A stretch of 64,000 nt of DNA from an uncultured Pseudomonadota bacterium (GTDB lineage: Bacteria > Pseudomonadota > Alphaproteobacteria > Rs-D84), in assembly GCA_947307295.1 (NCBI GenBank), contig CAMZIQ010000003.1, positions 62,001 to 126,000 of the forward strand, read 5' to 3'. The notes below the pieces were generated by a model, which searched no databases, had not been told where the DNA came from, and was given only the letters and a program-made list of their open reading frames with translations. The stretch's first letter is position 1; each line of letters starts with the position of its first letter. Below are positions 52,284 through 61,854 of the stretch, piece after piece. A program made the translations under genes and the position numbers.

Positions 52284-54341
52284 ATGAATCCAGAAGATAT
52301 TCAAGAAACACCACAGCAAGCAATTGAAAAATACACTACTGATTTTACTAAATTGGCTGCTGATGGAAAACTAGACCCAGTAATTGGGCGTGAAGATGAA
52401 GTTCGCAGAACTATTCAGGTTCTTTCGCGCAGAACGAAAAACAACCCTGTGTTAATTGGTAATCCAGGTGTTGGTAAAACAGCGATTGTTGAAGGTTTGG
52501 CACAACGCATAGTTTCTGGCGATATGCCTGAAAATCTGTTGAATAAAAAATTATTGTCGTTGGATATGGGTGCTTTGATGGCAGGCGCTATGTATCGCGG
52601 TCAATTCGAAGGAAGACTAAAAGCAATTTTAAAGGCTGTCAAAGATTCAAACGGACAAATTATTTTGTTTATTGATGAATTGCATACTATGGTTGGCGCA
52701 GGCAAGGGCGAAGGCTCTATGGATGCAGGCAATTTATTAAAGCCTATGTTGGCGCGTGGTGAATTGCATTGTGTTGGCGCAACTACTTTGGATGAATATC
52801 GTCAATATATTGAAAAAGATCCTGCACTGGCACGTCGTTTCCAACCGGTTTATGTTGATGAACCAACAGTAGACGATACGATTTCAATCTTGCGCGGATT
52901 AAAAGATAAATACGAAGGTCATCATGGTGTTCGTATTGCTGATGCTGCGCTGGTTGCTGCGGTGAAATTATCTAATCGTTATATTACTGACAGATTTTTG
53001 CCAGACAAAGCGATTGATTTGATTGATGAAGCTGCCGCAAGGGTGCGTATTGAAATTGCGTCTAAGCCTGAAAAGTTGGATGAATTGGACAGACATTTAA
53101 TGCAACTTAAAATTGAACAGCAGGCATTAAAGAAAGAAAAAGATGAAGAATCTAAAAAGCGTTTGAAAGATTTGGAAAACTTAATCGAAAAAATGCAGGC
53201 TGAATCTGACAAAATGACTGCCGAATGGCATGATGAACAAAAAAAGATGAAAGGTTTATCAGATTCTATGGCGGCATTGGATGCTGCACGTGCAGAAGTT
53301 GCAATCGCTATGCGTAATGGCGATTATGAAAAAGCGTCAGCCCTGCAATATGGGAAAATTCCAGAATTAGAAGAAAAAATCAAAAAGCAAAACACAGAAT
53401 CCAAAGAATATAAAACTGTGTTGCCAGAACATATCGCAGCGGTGGTTTCTAAATGGACAGGTGTTCCAGCAGACAGATTGTCTATGGAAGAACAGGCAAA
53501 ATTATTAAACATCGAAGATGAATTGCGTAAACGCGTGGTCGGTCAAGATGAAGCATTGTCCGTTGTTGCGCGTGCTATACGTCGTTCGCGTGCGGGGTTA
53601 TCTGACCCACGCAGACCTTCGGGTTCTTTCATGTTCCTTGGTCCAACTGGTGTTGGTAAAACCGAAGTTGCCAAGGCTTTGGCGGAATATCTGTTTAATG
53701 ATGATACTGCGATGACGCGTATTGATATGAGTGAATATATGGAACCTCATTCAGTTGCGCGCTTAATCGGCGCACCTCCGGGATATGTGGGATATGAACA
53801 AGGTGGCGAATTAACAGAATCTGTGCGCCGCAGACCTTATCAAGTATTATTGTTTGATGAAATTGAAAAGGCGAATCCTGATGTGTTCAATGTATTCTTG
53901 CAAATACTTGATGACGGCAGATTGACAGACGGGCAGGGTCGCATAGTTAATTTTACAAATACTATCATAATTATGACGAGTAATTTGCCAAGTATGGATG
54001 CAGTTAAAAAGCAATTCAGACCTGAATTCATTAACCGTATTGATGAAATAGTATTCTTTAATGCGCTGGGCAAAGACGTAATGGCTGACATCGTTAAAAT
54101 CCAAATTAAAATTTTGGAAAAGAGATTGGCAGAGCGTCAAATGTCTTTGCACATCACAGACAAAGCAATTCAATGGTTGGCTGATAATGGTTATGATGCT
54201 GTGTTTGGTGCGCGTCCATTGAAACGTCTTATTACAAATGCAGTCGAAGATAAAATCGCAGATTTGATTTTATCAGGTAAGGTTGGTGAAGGTTCTACCG
54301 TCACCGTAGATGTTCATGGCAAAGAATTGTTGATACAATAA
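52284..54341 (+). CDS. clpB: ClpB disaggregase lacking the N-terminal domain
   Basis: 685 aa; ordinary ClpB has about 860. It starts directly at the first AAA+ module (ALEKYTTD-like [20 protein letters not shown]), with Walker A GNPGVGKT and Walker B ILFIDEL. The coiled-coil middle domain is present ([19 protein letters not shown].. [12 protein letters not shown]), then the second AAA+ with GPTGVGKT and LLFDEI and the C-terminal [12 protein letters not shown].. GARPLKRLI. The N-domain is missing and a short stretch before [11 protein letters not shown] is also shorter. ClpB remodels aggregates with DnaK. The ATG at 52284 is chosen from the alignment and a weak AGAGGT site. Confidence 0.93.
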   Translation: MNPEDIQETPQQAIEKYTTDFTKLAADGKLDPVIGREDEVRRTIQVLSRRTKNNPVLIGNPGVGKTAIVEGLAQRIVSGDMPENLLNKKLLSLDMGALMAGAMYRGQFEGRLKAILKAVKDSNGQIILFIDELHTMVGAGKGEGSMDAGNLLKPMLARGELHCVGATTLDEYRQYIEKDPALARRFQPVYVDEPTVDDTISILRGLKDKYEGHHGVRIADAALVAAVKLSNRYITDRFLPDKAIDLIDEAAARVRIEIASKPEKLDELDRHLMQLKIEQQALKKEKDEESKKRLKDLENLIEKMQAESDKMTAEWHDEQKKMKGLSDSMAALDAARAEVAIAMRNGDYEKASALQYGKIPELEEKIKKQNTESKEYKTVLPEHIAAVVSKWTGVPADRLSMEEQAKLLNIEDELRKRVVGQDEALSVVARAIRRSRAGLSDPRRPSGSFMFLGPTGVGKTEVAKALAEYLFNDDTAMTRIDMSEYMEPHSVARLIGAPPGYVGYEQGGELTESVRRRPYQVLLFDEIEKANPDVFNVFLQILDDGRLTDGQGRIVNFTNTIIIMTSNLPSMDAVKKQFRPEFINRIDEIVFFNALGKDVMADIVKIQIKILEKRLAERQMSLHITDKAIQWLADNGYDAVFGARPLKRLITNAVEDKIADLILSGKVGEGSTVTVDVHGKELLIQ

Positions 54342-54370
54342 AAAAAACCGCCCGAATGGGCGGTTTTTTA
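54341..54370. terminator. Bidirectional rho-independent terminator
   Basis: Stem AAACCGCCC..GGGCGGTTT with A and T flanks. Confidence 0.88.
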
Positions 54371-55117
54371 CATGCCATATGTTCGTTTGATATAATTATT
54401 GCGTGCAACCCTATCTGTTTGCAGTTGTTTGATTAAACCCACAATATTATTTATTATCAGAGTTTTTTTCTCTTCTGAATCATTAGAGAAACGAGTCACT
54501 ACGAAAGACATTTTTTCGCTGTATATCTTATACCATGAATATGATGCTTTATCAGTCTTTATTAAAAATGCAGAATCAGGCGCAACAGAATCTTTCATTG
54601 GTTTTCCATCTTGTCTGCGTGGCAAAGGTTTGAAAAATCTCTTTGAGGTATTAGATAAAAAGAAATCAAAGCCCATATCTTGGATGATTTTAAAAACTTC
54701 GGTTTCAACACATGATTGTTCTTTTTTTGCGTATCGTGGTTCATCTATCATTTTAGGTTTTGCAAACAAGGTCAATTGTGGTTCAAAAAAGATTGGTTTT
54801 TGGTTGGAATCTGGATTGGTCCAATCAAATTTTTTTGATTCGATTGTTGTTTGATCATAAATTGTGATTTCGTTTTTATTTGAATCACACACAACAAGAC
54901 AATCATCAACTGACCGTGTTTTGAAACCTTTTATTGAATCATAATCAATATAAGGTCCAACACAAATATCAGAAAGCCGTGTAACACCTGGGTTTCCGCG
55001 CAGTCTTAATGATTTATAAGAATCACTTATGTCATAAATTGGATAATGACCAAATGATGCGTATCCACCTTGGTCTATCCTAACTTTTGGGATATAAACA
55101 GGTTCTATTTTTGACAT
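54368..55117 (-). CDS. Uncharacterised soluble protein
   Basis: 249 aa from the ATG at 55117, which has AAAGGA upstream; the longer frame to 55219 has none. No signal peptide. The N-terminal half is beta-rich (SYKSLRLRGNPGVTRLSDIC, YDSIKGFKTRSVDDCLVVCD), the middle has FFEPQLTLFAKPKMIDEPRYAKKE, and the C-terminus ends KQLQTDRVARNNYIKRTYGM. No family was recognised. It stands alone between clpB and another orphan gene. Confidence 0.55.
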   Translation of the reverse strand: MSKIEPVYIPKVRIDQGGYASFGHYPIYDISDSYKSLRLRGNPGVTRLSDICVGPYIDYDSIKGFKTRSVDDCLVVCDSNKNEITIYDQTTIESKKFDWTNPDSNQKPIFFEPQLTLFAKPKMIDEPRYAKKEQSCVETEVFKIIQDMGFDFFLSNTSKRFFKPLPRRQDGKPMKDSVAPDSAFLIKTDKASYSWYKIYSEKMSFVVTRFSNDSEEKKTLIINNIVGLIKQLQTDRVARNNYIKRTYGM

Positions 55118-55265
55118 TACAACGTCCTTTTTATAAATCTGCCTCTCTATTACTCCCAAAACTCTAAGTCGCACGATACCAATAATTGCATAAAAAAGCA
55201 AGGCAATAATTCTTGACACTTGGCACCAGCATAGTATACTGAGCCAGGTTAAAAAAGGATTTTAA

Positions 55266-55649
55266 ATGGCTAAGAAAATACAAAATACAGATATGTCTCT
55301 GAACAAAGAAGAACACATTTTGCCAATTATTAGAAATGAACAAGGCTATTTGGTTGAAGCAGATGGGACTTTTATAGATGTCACTTCTGATAAACGTGTG
55401 TTGTACATTGGTTATAAACCAAAAACACCTGACAAAGGTGATACAATGAAGGGTATTATCGCGCAATACAAAAAAAATGAAATGATTTTAAAACTTGAAG
55501 AAGCTAAAGAAGTAAAAAACGAAAATAAAATTAAACGCACCAAGGAAATTCTTAAAAATATAGAAGAATGTTTGATCAGGGAAAAAGACTATGTTTTTAA
55601 ACATTTACACATTAATGTTGAAAATATAATTTCCGGTAAACAAAACTAA
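55266..55649 (+). CDS. Orphan lysine-rich soluble protein
   Basis: 127 aa, with AAAAAAGGA before the ATG. Residues 1-60 seem globular (HILPIIRNEQGYLVEADGTF); the rest is helical and Lys/Glu-rich (LKLEEAKEVKNENKIKRTKE), likely coiled coil. No signal peptide. It has its own terminator at 55648-55675. No family was recognised. Confidence 0.55.
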   Translation: MAKKIQNTDMSLNKEEHILPIIRNEQGYLVEADGTFIDVTSDKRVLYIGYKPKTPDKGDTMKGIIAQYKKNEMILKLEEAKEVKNENKIKRTKEILKNIEECLIREKDYVFKHLHINVENIISGKQN

Positions 55650-55675
55650 AAAATGCCCAACAAGGGCATTTTTTT
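55648..55675 (+). terminator. Rho-independent terminator
   Basis: Stem AAAATGCCC..GGGCATTTT followed by T residues. Confidence 0.85.
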
Positions 55676-55735
55676 CTCTTGCACTTAGATATATTTTTTT
55701 GTTAAATTTTGTGTTGAAAAACAAAAGGAAAAAAT

Positions 55736-56557
55736 ATGGAAATGACACTTGATTCTTTGGTTACCATGTTGGGGGAAGTTTTGGCGAGTTTTGGTATGAG
55801 ATTAATCGCTGCGATTGCAATATGGGTTATTGGTTTTTGGATTGTTAAAAAGGTTGTCGCATCATTAAGTTTTGGTATGAAAAAGCATGATGTTGACCCT
55901 TCTTTGGCATCTTTTTCTCAATCTTTTTTAAGTATAACTTTAAAGGTTTTTGTAATAATTATAATATTGGCAACACTTGGTGTTCAAATGACGTCCATAG
56001 TGGCTGTACTTGGTGCTGCTTCGTTGGCAATTGGTATGGCGTTGTCAGGAACACTGCAAAACGTTGCTGGTGGTATGGTTATATTATTGTTTAAACCATT
56101 CAAAGTGGGTGACGCTATTGTGACTGCTGATGGTAAAATGGGTATTGTTAAAAAAATTATGATATTCACGACAGAATTACATACTTTTGATAATCAGGTT
56201 TTATTCTTGCCGAATGGCGCTTTGTCAAATGGTGTTATAACTAATTTATCTCAGGGTAAAAATCGCAGAACAGATTTAACAGTTGGTATATCGTATGGAG
56301 ATGATGTTGAAAAAGCACGCAGTGTTGCAATGAAAATATTATCCAAAGATAAACGCGTATTAAAAAATCCAGCACCAGAAATTATATTGACTTCTCTGGA
56401 TGATAGTGCGGTCACATTAATTGTTCGTTATTGGACTAAATATGAAGATTTGTTGCCAGCTCAGGCTGAAATTTTGGAAACAATATACAAAGAATTTCCA
56501 AAGAATAAATTGCATTTCCCATTCCCACAAATGGATGTTCATGTGAAAAAGAATTAA
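55736..56557 (+). CDS. mscS: Small-conductance mechanosensitive channel MscS
   Basis: 273 aa, the E. coli MscS size. Three membrane helices are followed by the pore helix with VAVLGAASLAIGMALSGTLQNVAGG (the Gly/Ala packing of TM3), then the beta domain (LLFKPFKVGDAIVTADGKMGIV.. LPNGALSNGVITN) and alpha/beta cage ending HFPFPQMDVHVKKN. It opens under membrane tension to release solutes after osmotic downshift. AAAAGGAAAAAAT precedes the ATG. Single-gene unit. Confidence 0.95.
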   Translation: MEMTLDSLVTMLGEVLASFGMRLIAAIAIWVIGFWIVKKVVASLSFGMKKHDVDPSLASFSQSFLSITLKVFVIIIILATLGVQMTSIVAVLGAASLAIGMALSGTLQNVAGGMVILLFKPFKVGDAIVTADGKMGIVKKIMIFTTELHTFDNQVLFLPNGALSNGVITNLSQGKNRRTDLTVGISYGDDVEKARSVAMKILSKDKRVLKNPAPEIILTSLDDSAVTLIVRYWTKYEDLLPAQAEILETIYKEFPKNKLHFPFPQMDVHVKKN

Positions 56558-56559
56558 AA

Positions 56560-56587
56560 GAAAACGCCCATTTGGGCGTTTTTTTTA
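56560..56587. terminator. Bidirectional rho-independent terminator
   Basis: Stem AAAACGCCC..GGGCGTTTT between mscS (+) and the ACP-like gene (-). Confidence 0.87.
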
Positions 56588-56923
56588 TTGTTTTTGTCTT
56601 ATAAACGATGTTCTTAGACGATTAAACAAATTCGGTTTTTGTTTTGCAATAAATAAATCTTCTTCTTTGGTATTTAAATCTTTGCACAAAGCATCGCAAA
56701 ATTCATCAAGTGTCATAGCTATCATCAAAGGCGCATCGTTTTTTATAGAGACATTATATTTATATTCAAACTCTGTGATAATATTTATTCTATCAATTAT
56801 ATCAAATCCAAGGACTTTATTCATTTTTGCATCAGGTGTAATTTTGTCACTAGATATATATGTGAACATATCATATATAATACCTTTGACTTTATCAAAA
56901 CAGTCTTGTTTTGTGTATGGCAT
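56585..56923 (-). CDS. Acyl-carrier-protein-like protein without the phosphopantetheine serine
   Basis: 112 aa. The fold pattern is ACP-like: an N-terminal helix, then LGFDIIDRINIITEFEYKYNVSI where an ACP has LGxDSLDxVELVMxLExxF. The attachment Ser is replaced by Ile (DII for DSL), so no phosphopantetheine can be carried there. A 30-residue basic tail is added. AAAAAAGG precedes the ATG. It follows a second ACP-like gene that keeps the Ser, on the same strand 5 nt away. A non-acylated structural partner is plausible. Confidence 0.62.
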   Translation of the reverse strand: MPYTKQDCFDKVKGIIYDMFTYISSDKITPDAKMNKVLGFDIIDRINIITEFEYKYNVSIKNDAPLMIAMTLDEFCDALCKDLNTKEEDLFIAKQKPNLFNRLRTSFIRQKQ

Positions 56924-56928
56924 AACAA

Positions 56929-57240
56929 TTACCTTTTTTGTGTTTTTTGCAAAACAGTAATTTCTCTGTTTTTGGCGGTCAATGCATCAATAACAGATTT
57001 GTAAACATCGTTAACGGTTTGAAAATCACTAGCACGATTAAAATCAATCGAGATATCGTATTTGTGTTCTAATTCCATTACTGTTTGAACAATATCTAAA
57101 CTATTTAAATTTAAGTCTTCGTGTATTTTAGAATCAATAGTTATAGTCATTTTGTCTACATTGTAATCTGGTAATTTGCGCAAAGCTCTTGTTAACACTT
57201 TTGTGCAAAAAATTTTTTCTGATGTTGTATAATTTTTCAT
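56929..57240 (-). CDS. Acyl-carrier-protein-like protein with intact serine
   Basis: 103 aa. LNLNSLDIVQTVMELEHKYDISI matches the ACP attachment motif (xSL with the 4'-phosphopantetheine Ser), preceded by a helix VDKMTITIDSKIHEDL and followed by FQTVNDVYKSVIDAL, the ACP helix IV region. The N-terminus is 15-20 residues longer than AcpP, and a basic tail is present. AAAAGGAC precedes the ATG. It is likely a specialised ACP, not the housekeeping one, in a three-gene unit with a zeta-like kinase. Confidence 0.72.
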   Translation of the reverse strand: MKNYTTSEKIFCTKVLTRALRKLPDYNVDKMTITIDSKIHEDLNLNSLDIVQTVMELEHKYDISIDFNRASDFQTVNDVYKSVIDALTAKNREITVLQKTQKR

Positions 57241-57256
57241 TTTTTATCGTCCTTTT

Positions 57257-58138
57257 TTATTTTGAAAATTGCTTGGTTACCTTATTAAAATAATATTTTA
57301 TATAAGATTTGTAATTTGTAAATTTGCTTGTTTGAATTACTTTGAAAATCTCACGTTGTTCCTGCCCAAAATTTTTTATTTCTGTTCTAGTAAGATTTTT
57401 TTCTGGGAATTTAGACATAATAATATCATGAGTGCTTTTTAAATAATCTGGACATTCTGCAAAATTAATAACGAAGCCATTATGAACCATAAAGATAGGT
57501 TTATATGGGGCAGTATCGGAATTGTCCATAACACATCCAATATTTACAGAAGATAGTACTTCGGGCAAGTTGTTTAATCCGCCTTTGTATCTGCGAATAA
57601 TAACATCTGGGGGCACATCGTGACCACCTTGTTTAACACGTTCAGAAACGCGATAAATACTTACTGCTGGATCCAATACATAGGGATGTAAACTACAAAC
57701 ATTATAACCGTATAAATTTTTAGCTTTGTTTATCAAAGATAATGCCGTTCTACCAGCACCAGTAGTTTCAAATATCAAATTATCGCCATTAGAAAAAGCA
57801 TCGTATATTTTGTTTAATACGATTTTCCCAGATTCATATTTAAATTTCAATTCCAATAATTCTAATTCTCGTTCGTATTCAGCGAGTTGTGACAAACCAT
57901 TTTGTCCGGAATTTCCATCCTGTTCCATTTCGGCAATATAAAATTTTTTTGTTGTTTGGTCTATTAGGTGTGCATTTTCTGGTTTGTTGATTAGTTCTGC
58001 AAACTCAATATCTTGGTTGGCAAAAAAAGCTTGTTTAAAAAAAAGACTCTGTGTGGCAATTCGGTTGTAAAAAGTCGTTTTGCCAGCACCGTTTGGTCCA
58101 GAAATCAAGATAAACCAAGGTTTTTTATTGTTTTGCAT
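57257..58138 (-). CDS. Zeta-toxin-like P-loop kinase
   Basis: 293 aa. Walker A is ISGPNGAGKTTFY, the LIFETTGAGRT block matches the zeta region, and RVSERVKQGGHDVPPDVIIRRY followed by VMDNSD is the zeta/YghL-type lid and base-recognition set. Zeta kinases phosphorylate UDP-N-acetylglucosamine and related sugars, poisoning cell-wall synthesis. No epsilon antitoxin is adjacent; instead two ACP-like genes follow, 16 nt downstream. The role could be non-toxic, such as phosphorylating a nucleotide sugar or a carried substrate. The ribosome-binding site is weak. Confidence 0.72.
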   Translation of the reverse strand: MQNNKKPWFILISGPNGAGKTTFYNRIATQSLFFKQAFFANQDIEFAELINKPENAHLIDQTTKKFYIAEMEQDGNSGQNGLSQLAEYERELELLELKFKYESGKIVLNKIYDAFSNGDNLIFETTGAGRTALSLINKAKNLYGYNVCSLHPYVLDPAVSIYRVSERVKQGGHDVPPDVIIRRYKGGLNNLPEVLSSVNIGCVMDNSDTAPYKPIFMVHNGFVINFAECPDYLKSTHDIIMSKFPEKNLTRTEIKNFGQEQREIFKVIQTSKFTNYKSYIKYYFNKVTKQFSK

Positions 58139-58239
58139 TTTGTTATTATCTCTGTTGTTTGTTTTTAGATGTTTATTATAGACAAAGATTTGTTTATGTC
58201 AATTATTTTTTATAAAAATAAAAAACCGTCCATAAAAAT

Positions 58240-58469
58240 GAACGGTTTATTCAATTTTGGTGGAGCTGATCAGACTCGAACTGACGAGACGGTGATGGTT
58301 GCCCAAGAAGGAGTCTCTGTTAAAAAAAAGAAAACCGCTCTTTACGAACGGCTTTATTTATTCTGGTGGAGCTGATCAGACTCGAACTGACGAGACGGTG
58401 ATGGTTGCCCAAGAAGGAGTCTCTGTTAAAAAAAAGAAAACCGCTCTTTACGAACGGCTTTATTTATTC
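58240..58469 (-). repeat. Tandem array of tRNA-Ala 3' ends with terminators (106-bp unit)
   Basis: Two copies of the last 30 nt of tRNA-Ala (58258-58287 and 58364-58393) lie downstream of the real gene (58470-58499), spaced exactly 106 bp. The units 58258-58363 and 58364-58469 look identical. Each has the tRNA end, a GAGAC..GTCTC-flanked 32-bp insert, an A-rich stretch and a hairpin (CCGCTC..GAACGG). The last copy is followed by a different terminator hairpin (58221-58248). No real gene lies here. Confidence 0.85.
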
Positions 58470-58545
58470 TGGTGGAGCTGATCAGACTCGAACTGACGAC
58501 CCCCTGCTTGCAAAGCAGGTGCTCTACCAACTGAGCTACAACCCC
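58470..58545 (-). tRNA. tRNA-Ala (anticodon TGC)
   Basis: 76 nt. The acceptor GGGGTTG pairs CAGCTCC with the G3-T70 identity pair of alanine tRNAs. The anticodon loop is TTTGCAA, the T-arm GTCAGTTCGAGTCTGAT, and CCA is encoded. Confidence 0.95.
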
Positions 58546-58555
58546 AGAACTTTGC

Positions 58556-58631
58556 ATTTAAGGATTGAACTCTTTTGACAGACCCGCTGCACTGTAAAGC
58601 AACTTACCTCTACCAACTGAGCTACAACCCC
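58556..58631 (-). pseudogene. Degenerate tRNA copy sharing the 5' end of tRNA-Ala
   Basis: On the minus strand the first 24 nt match tRNA-Ala (GGGGTTGTAGCTCAGTTGGT AGAG), with the upstream GCAAAGTTCT also shared. The anticodon arm (TTGC-TTTACAG-TGCAG) and T-arm are altered and the acceptor 3' strand does not pair. A tandem duplicate that has decayed or been recombined with another sequence. Confidence 0.65.
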
Positions 58632-58783
58632 AGAACTTTGCGACTTTCTCATGAAAGCCAAGTCATTTTATTAGTTTATAAATCAAAAGTCAAGATTTTT
58701 CTTGTTTTTTCAAAAATTATAATATAAAATCACAACCAACATTAACAAATAAATACAAATTCGCCAAAGGGGGTGAATACATA

Positions 58784-58990
58784 ATGGTTAAAGTTTTGGT
58801 CCGTGATAATAACGTTGAACAGGCTTTGCGCGTTGCAAAACGTAAATCTCAAAAAGAAGGCCTTTATCGCGAAATGAAAGAACGTCAACGTTACGAAAAA
58901 CCAACTACTAAACGTAAACGTTTAAAAGAAGAAGCTGTACGTAACGAAAAGAAACGTCAATCAAAACAACGCATGGTATTCGGTTTCTAA
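58784..58990 (+). CDS. rpsU: Small ribosomal subunit protein bS21
   Basis: 68 aa. [20 protein letters not shown] and [20 protein letters not shown] are the bS21 signature, with a basic C-terminal helix. The protein binds the platform near the anti-Shine-Dalgarno of 16S rRNA. AAAGGGGGTG precedes the ATG. It is a single-gene unit with a terminator at 59072, and the gap before it contains CGCTGTAGCAAAGCG-type repeat sequence only after the stop. Confidence 0.95.
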   Translation: MVKVLVRDNNVEQALRVAKRKSQKEGLYREMKERQRYEKPTTKRKRLKEEAVRNEKKRQSKQRMVFGF

Positions 58991-59071
58991 GGAATACAGA
59001 ATCTAAAACAGCATCTCGCTGTAGCAAAGCGAAAGCGGGTGGCCTTTGGATTTTAATGTTGTATTAAGATT

Positions 59072-59100
59072 AAAAAAAACCGCTGTTCAGGCGGTTTTTT
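59072..59100. terminator. Bidirectional rho-independent terminator
   Basis: Stem AAACCGC..GCGGTTT with A and T flanks between rpsU and the opposing gene. Confidence 0.85.
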
Positions 59101-59455
59101 ATTTTACGTTTTGTGCAGATTTATATTTTTTCAGATTATTCATCAAATCTAACATCTTCTTTTCATGCATGTCTTCAATTTGTATTTCAGAATTTTCATT
59201 GATTCCTGTGCCGCCACGCATAACAACAGAATAATATATTTGTGCATTGTTTAAAATATCGCGCAACCCAGCCCCAGCTGCATAACCTGTATAAGCAAAC
59301 CCGACAGCGTTGCCACCTTCTGGACGAATAAGATTAGTTTTAAAACTGTAAGTTTCGACATTTAAACTTTTGTCTAAATCGGTAAACATTTGTGCAATAT
59401 CAGACAACGTTATTTTTTTCGGTGTTTGTTGAACAAAATCTTCTGATTGACTCAT
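59099..59455 (-). CDS. Uncharacterised small protein
   Basis: 118 aa with AAAAAGGCT before the ATG. No signal peptide. Helical ends flank a Gly/Ala-rich centre (GGNAVGFAYTGYAAGAGLRD), which may form a small globular fold. The C-terminus is Lys-rich and helical. No family was recognised. It is divergent from parC. Confidence 0.5.
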   Translation of the reverse strand: MSQSEDFVQQTPKKITLSDIAQMFTDLDKSLNVETYSFKTNLIRPEGGNAVGFAYTGYAAGAGLRDILNNAQIYYSVVMRGGTGINENSEIQIEDMHEKKMLDLMNNLKKYKSAQNVK

Positions 59456-59570
59456 TTTTTAGCCTTTTTGTTTTTGGAATTCTAACACGCAAACCTAAAA
59501 AAACAAGGTTTTTTACTTGTTTTATTTTTATAAATGTTTTATTGTATCTCTGGAAAAAATGGGAAGAATT

Positions 59571-61808
59571 ATGAAAAAATCTGAAAATACGGTTGAAAAT
59601 ATTTCTGGACAGCAATTATCAGATGCGCTGTCTGAACGTTATTTGTCTTATGCGGTAAGTACTATCGTGGCACGTGCTTTGCCTGATGTAAGGGATGGTT
59701 TAAAACCTGTGCACCGCCGTATTTTGTATTCTATGTTGCGTCAAAAGTTATCTCCGAATGCTGCTTTTCGTAAATGTGCAACGGTTGTAGGGGATGTTTT
59801 GGGACATTATCATCCACATGGTGATTCTTCGGTTTATGATGCGATGGTTCGTCTTGCCCAGGATTTTTCTGTTCGTTATCCATTGATTGATGGTCAGGGT
59901 AATTTTGGAAATATTGACGGCGATCCCCAGGCTGCATATCGTTATACAGAATCTAAAATGACCGAAGCAGCGATGCTGATAATGGAAGGTATCGACGAAG
60001 ATAGTGTTGATATGATGCCGAATTTTGATGGAACAACGGTTGAACCAACTGTGATGCCGGGTGCGTTTCCAAATTTATTGGCTAATGGTGGTATGGGAAT
60101 TGCGGTTGGTATGGCAACAAATATCCCAACGCATAATGTTTCAGAAATTATGGATGCGTTAAATTTGGTTGTTGATAAACCAGACGCAACAACACAACAA
60201 ATTATGAAAAAGTTGATTGGACCTGATTTTCCAACTGGCGGTATTTTAATTGATGATTTTGATACGATTTGCAAAAATTATGATACAGGTCGTGGTGCAT
60301 TTCGTATTCGCGCTAAATGGGATGTGGAAAAACTAGAACGTGGTATGGAACAGGTCGTTATCACAGAAATTCCATATGGTATAGTAAAATCTAAATTGGT
60401 GGAACAAATTGCTGATTTAATAGATGCTAAAAAATTGCCTTTGGTAGAAGATATTGTGGATGAATCTACAACTGATGTGCGTATTGTCATCACACCAAAA
60501 AATCGCAATATTCCAACAGATAAAATGATGGCGCATTTGTTTGCGATGACTGATTTAGAATACAAATTTAATATGAATTTCAATGTTGTAGATTCAAATG
60601 GGGCGCCACGTGTTATGCCGATTGGTGATGTGTTGCGTGAATTTATTGCACATCAAAAAAATGTTTTATTACGAAGAACCAAATGGCGTTTGAATAATAT
60701 CGAAAGACGTCTTGAAATTTTGGGTGGATTGTTAATTGTCTATCTGAATTTGGACAGGGTTATTGAAATCATCAGAAACGAAGATGATCCAAAGGCTGTA
60801 TTGATGGAAGAATTTCAATTAACTGAAATTCAGGTTGAATCAATATTAAATACTCGTCTTCGTTCTTTGCGTAAATTGGAAGAAATGGAAATAAGACGCG
60901 AAGATAAGGCTTTGCGCGAAGAACGCGATAAATTAAATGCTTTGTTGGTTGATGAAGAATTACAAAATGCGCAATTACATGCTTGGTTTGATGATATTAA
61001 AAAGCAATATGCAAAAAATACAGCGCTTGGTCGTCGTCGCACACAGTGGGCACCGGCCGGGGAAGAGATTGCTGTTAACGCAGACGATTTCATTGAAAAA
61101 GAACCGATTACAATTATATTATCAACAATGGGTTGGATACGTGCGGCAAAGGGACATCTTGATTTGAATAATTTGGATATAAAATTCAAAGAAGGTGATG
61201 AATTACAATTTGCTTTTCATGCACAAACTACGGATAAAATCAATTTATTTGCAGGTGGTGGAAAAATGTTTACATTATCGGCAAATGATTTGCCATCTGC
61301 ACGTGGTTTTGGTGAATCGGTGCGTATGATGGTTGATATCAGCGCAGAAGAAAATATAGTAAAAGCATTTGTTTTGGATACTTCTGCAAAATATCTGGTG
61401 ATTGGTCGTCATGGTACAGGCTTTATCGTTGCTGGCGAAAATTGCGTTGCGCAGACAAAAAGCGGAAAACAAATTATGAATGTTGATGAACGCAATCCTG
61501 CGGTGTTGTGTGTGCGTGTGGATGGTGATATGGTTGCGCTTTCTGGGTCTAATGATAAATTGTTGATGTTTGAAACAGAACAAATTCCAGAAATGTCGCG
61601 GGGCAAGGGTGTAATTTTGCAAAAATACAATGCCGAAAGAACATATACAATTGATGCGATGTTCTTTAATCGGGCGGATGGATTTGGATGGACTACGGGT
61701 CGTGGCACTACGAAATTGGATGATATTACACCATGGGTTGCTAAACGTGCATCTCAGGGGCATACTATACCTGTTGGTTTTCCACGTAGTGGTAAGTTTG
61801 GAAAATAA
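59571..61808 (+). CDS. parC: DNA topoisomerase IV subunit A
   Basis: 745 aa from the ATG at 59571 (GGGAAG upstream). The breakage-reunion domain has [39 protein letters not shown], and the active-site Tyr in [13 protein letters not shown] coiled-coil region ([20 protein letters not shown]) precedes the C-terminal beta-pinwheel, which starts near [17 protein letters not shown] and is short, as in ParC and unlike GyrA. It decatenates daughter chromosomes with ParE. Quinolone-determining Ser is present in the HGDSSVYDA position. Confidence 0.94.
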   Translation: MKKSENTVENISGQQLSDALSERYLSYAVSTIVARALPDVRDGLKPVHRRILYSMLRQKLSPNAAFRKCATVVGDVLGHYHPHGDSSVYDAMVRLAQDFSVRYPLIDGQGNFGNIDGDPQAAYRYTESKMTEAAMLIMEGIDEDSVDMMPNFDGTTVEPTVMPGAFPNLLANGGMGIAVGMATNIPTHNVSEIMDALNLVVDKPDATTQQIMKKLIGPDFPTGGILIDDFDTICKNYDTGRGAFRIRAKWDVEKLERGMEQVVITEIPYGIVKSKLVEQIADLIDAKKLPLVEDIVDESTTDVRIVITPKNRNIPTDKMMAHLFAMTDLEYKFNMNFNVVDSNGAPRVMPIGDVLREFIAHQKNVLLRRTKWRLNNIERRLEILGGLLIVYLNLDRVIEIIRNEDDPKAVLMEEFQLTEIQVESILNTRLRSLRKLEEMEIRREDKALREERDKLNALLVDEELQNAQLHAWFDDIKKQYAKNTALGRRRTQWAPAGEEIAVNADDFIEKEPITIILSTMGWIRAAKGHLDLNNLDIKFKEGDELQFAFHAQTTDKINLFAGGGKMFTLSANDLPSARGFGESVRMMVDISAEENIVKAFVLDTSAKYLVIGRHGTGFIVAGENCVAQTKSGKQIMNVDERNPAVLCVRVDGDMVALSGSNDKLLMFETEQIPEMSRGKGVILQKYNAERTYTIDAMFFNRADGFGWTTGRGTTKLDDITPWVAKRASQGHTIPVGFPRSGKFGK

Positions 61809-61854
61809 AATATAATTTTTTTGATTATATTACCAGGAACAAAAGAGGATGAAA

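Noticed and set aside
57257-58138. Complete zeta-epsilon toxin-antitoxin module
   Set aside because: The kinase is zeta-like, but the neighbours are ACP-like, not epsilon-type antitoxins.
58169-58481. Two overlapping ORFs with repeated GGADQTRTDETVMVAQEGVS
   Set aside because: They are translations across the duplicated tRNA-Ala 3' ends and terminators, on the wrong strand for any gene signal.
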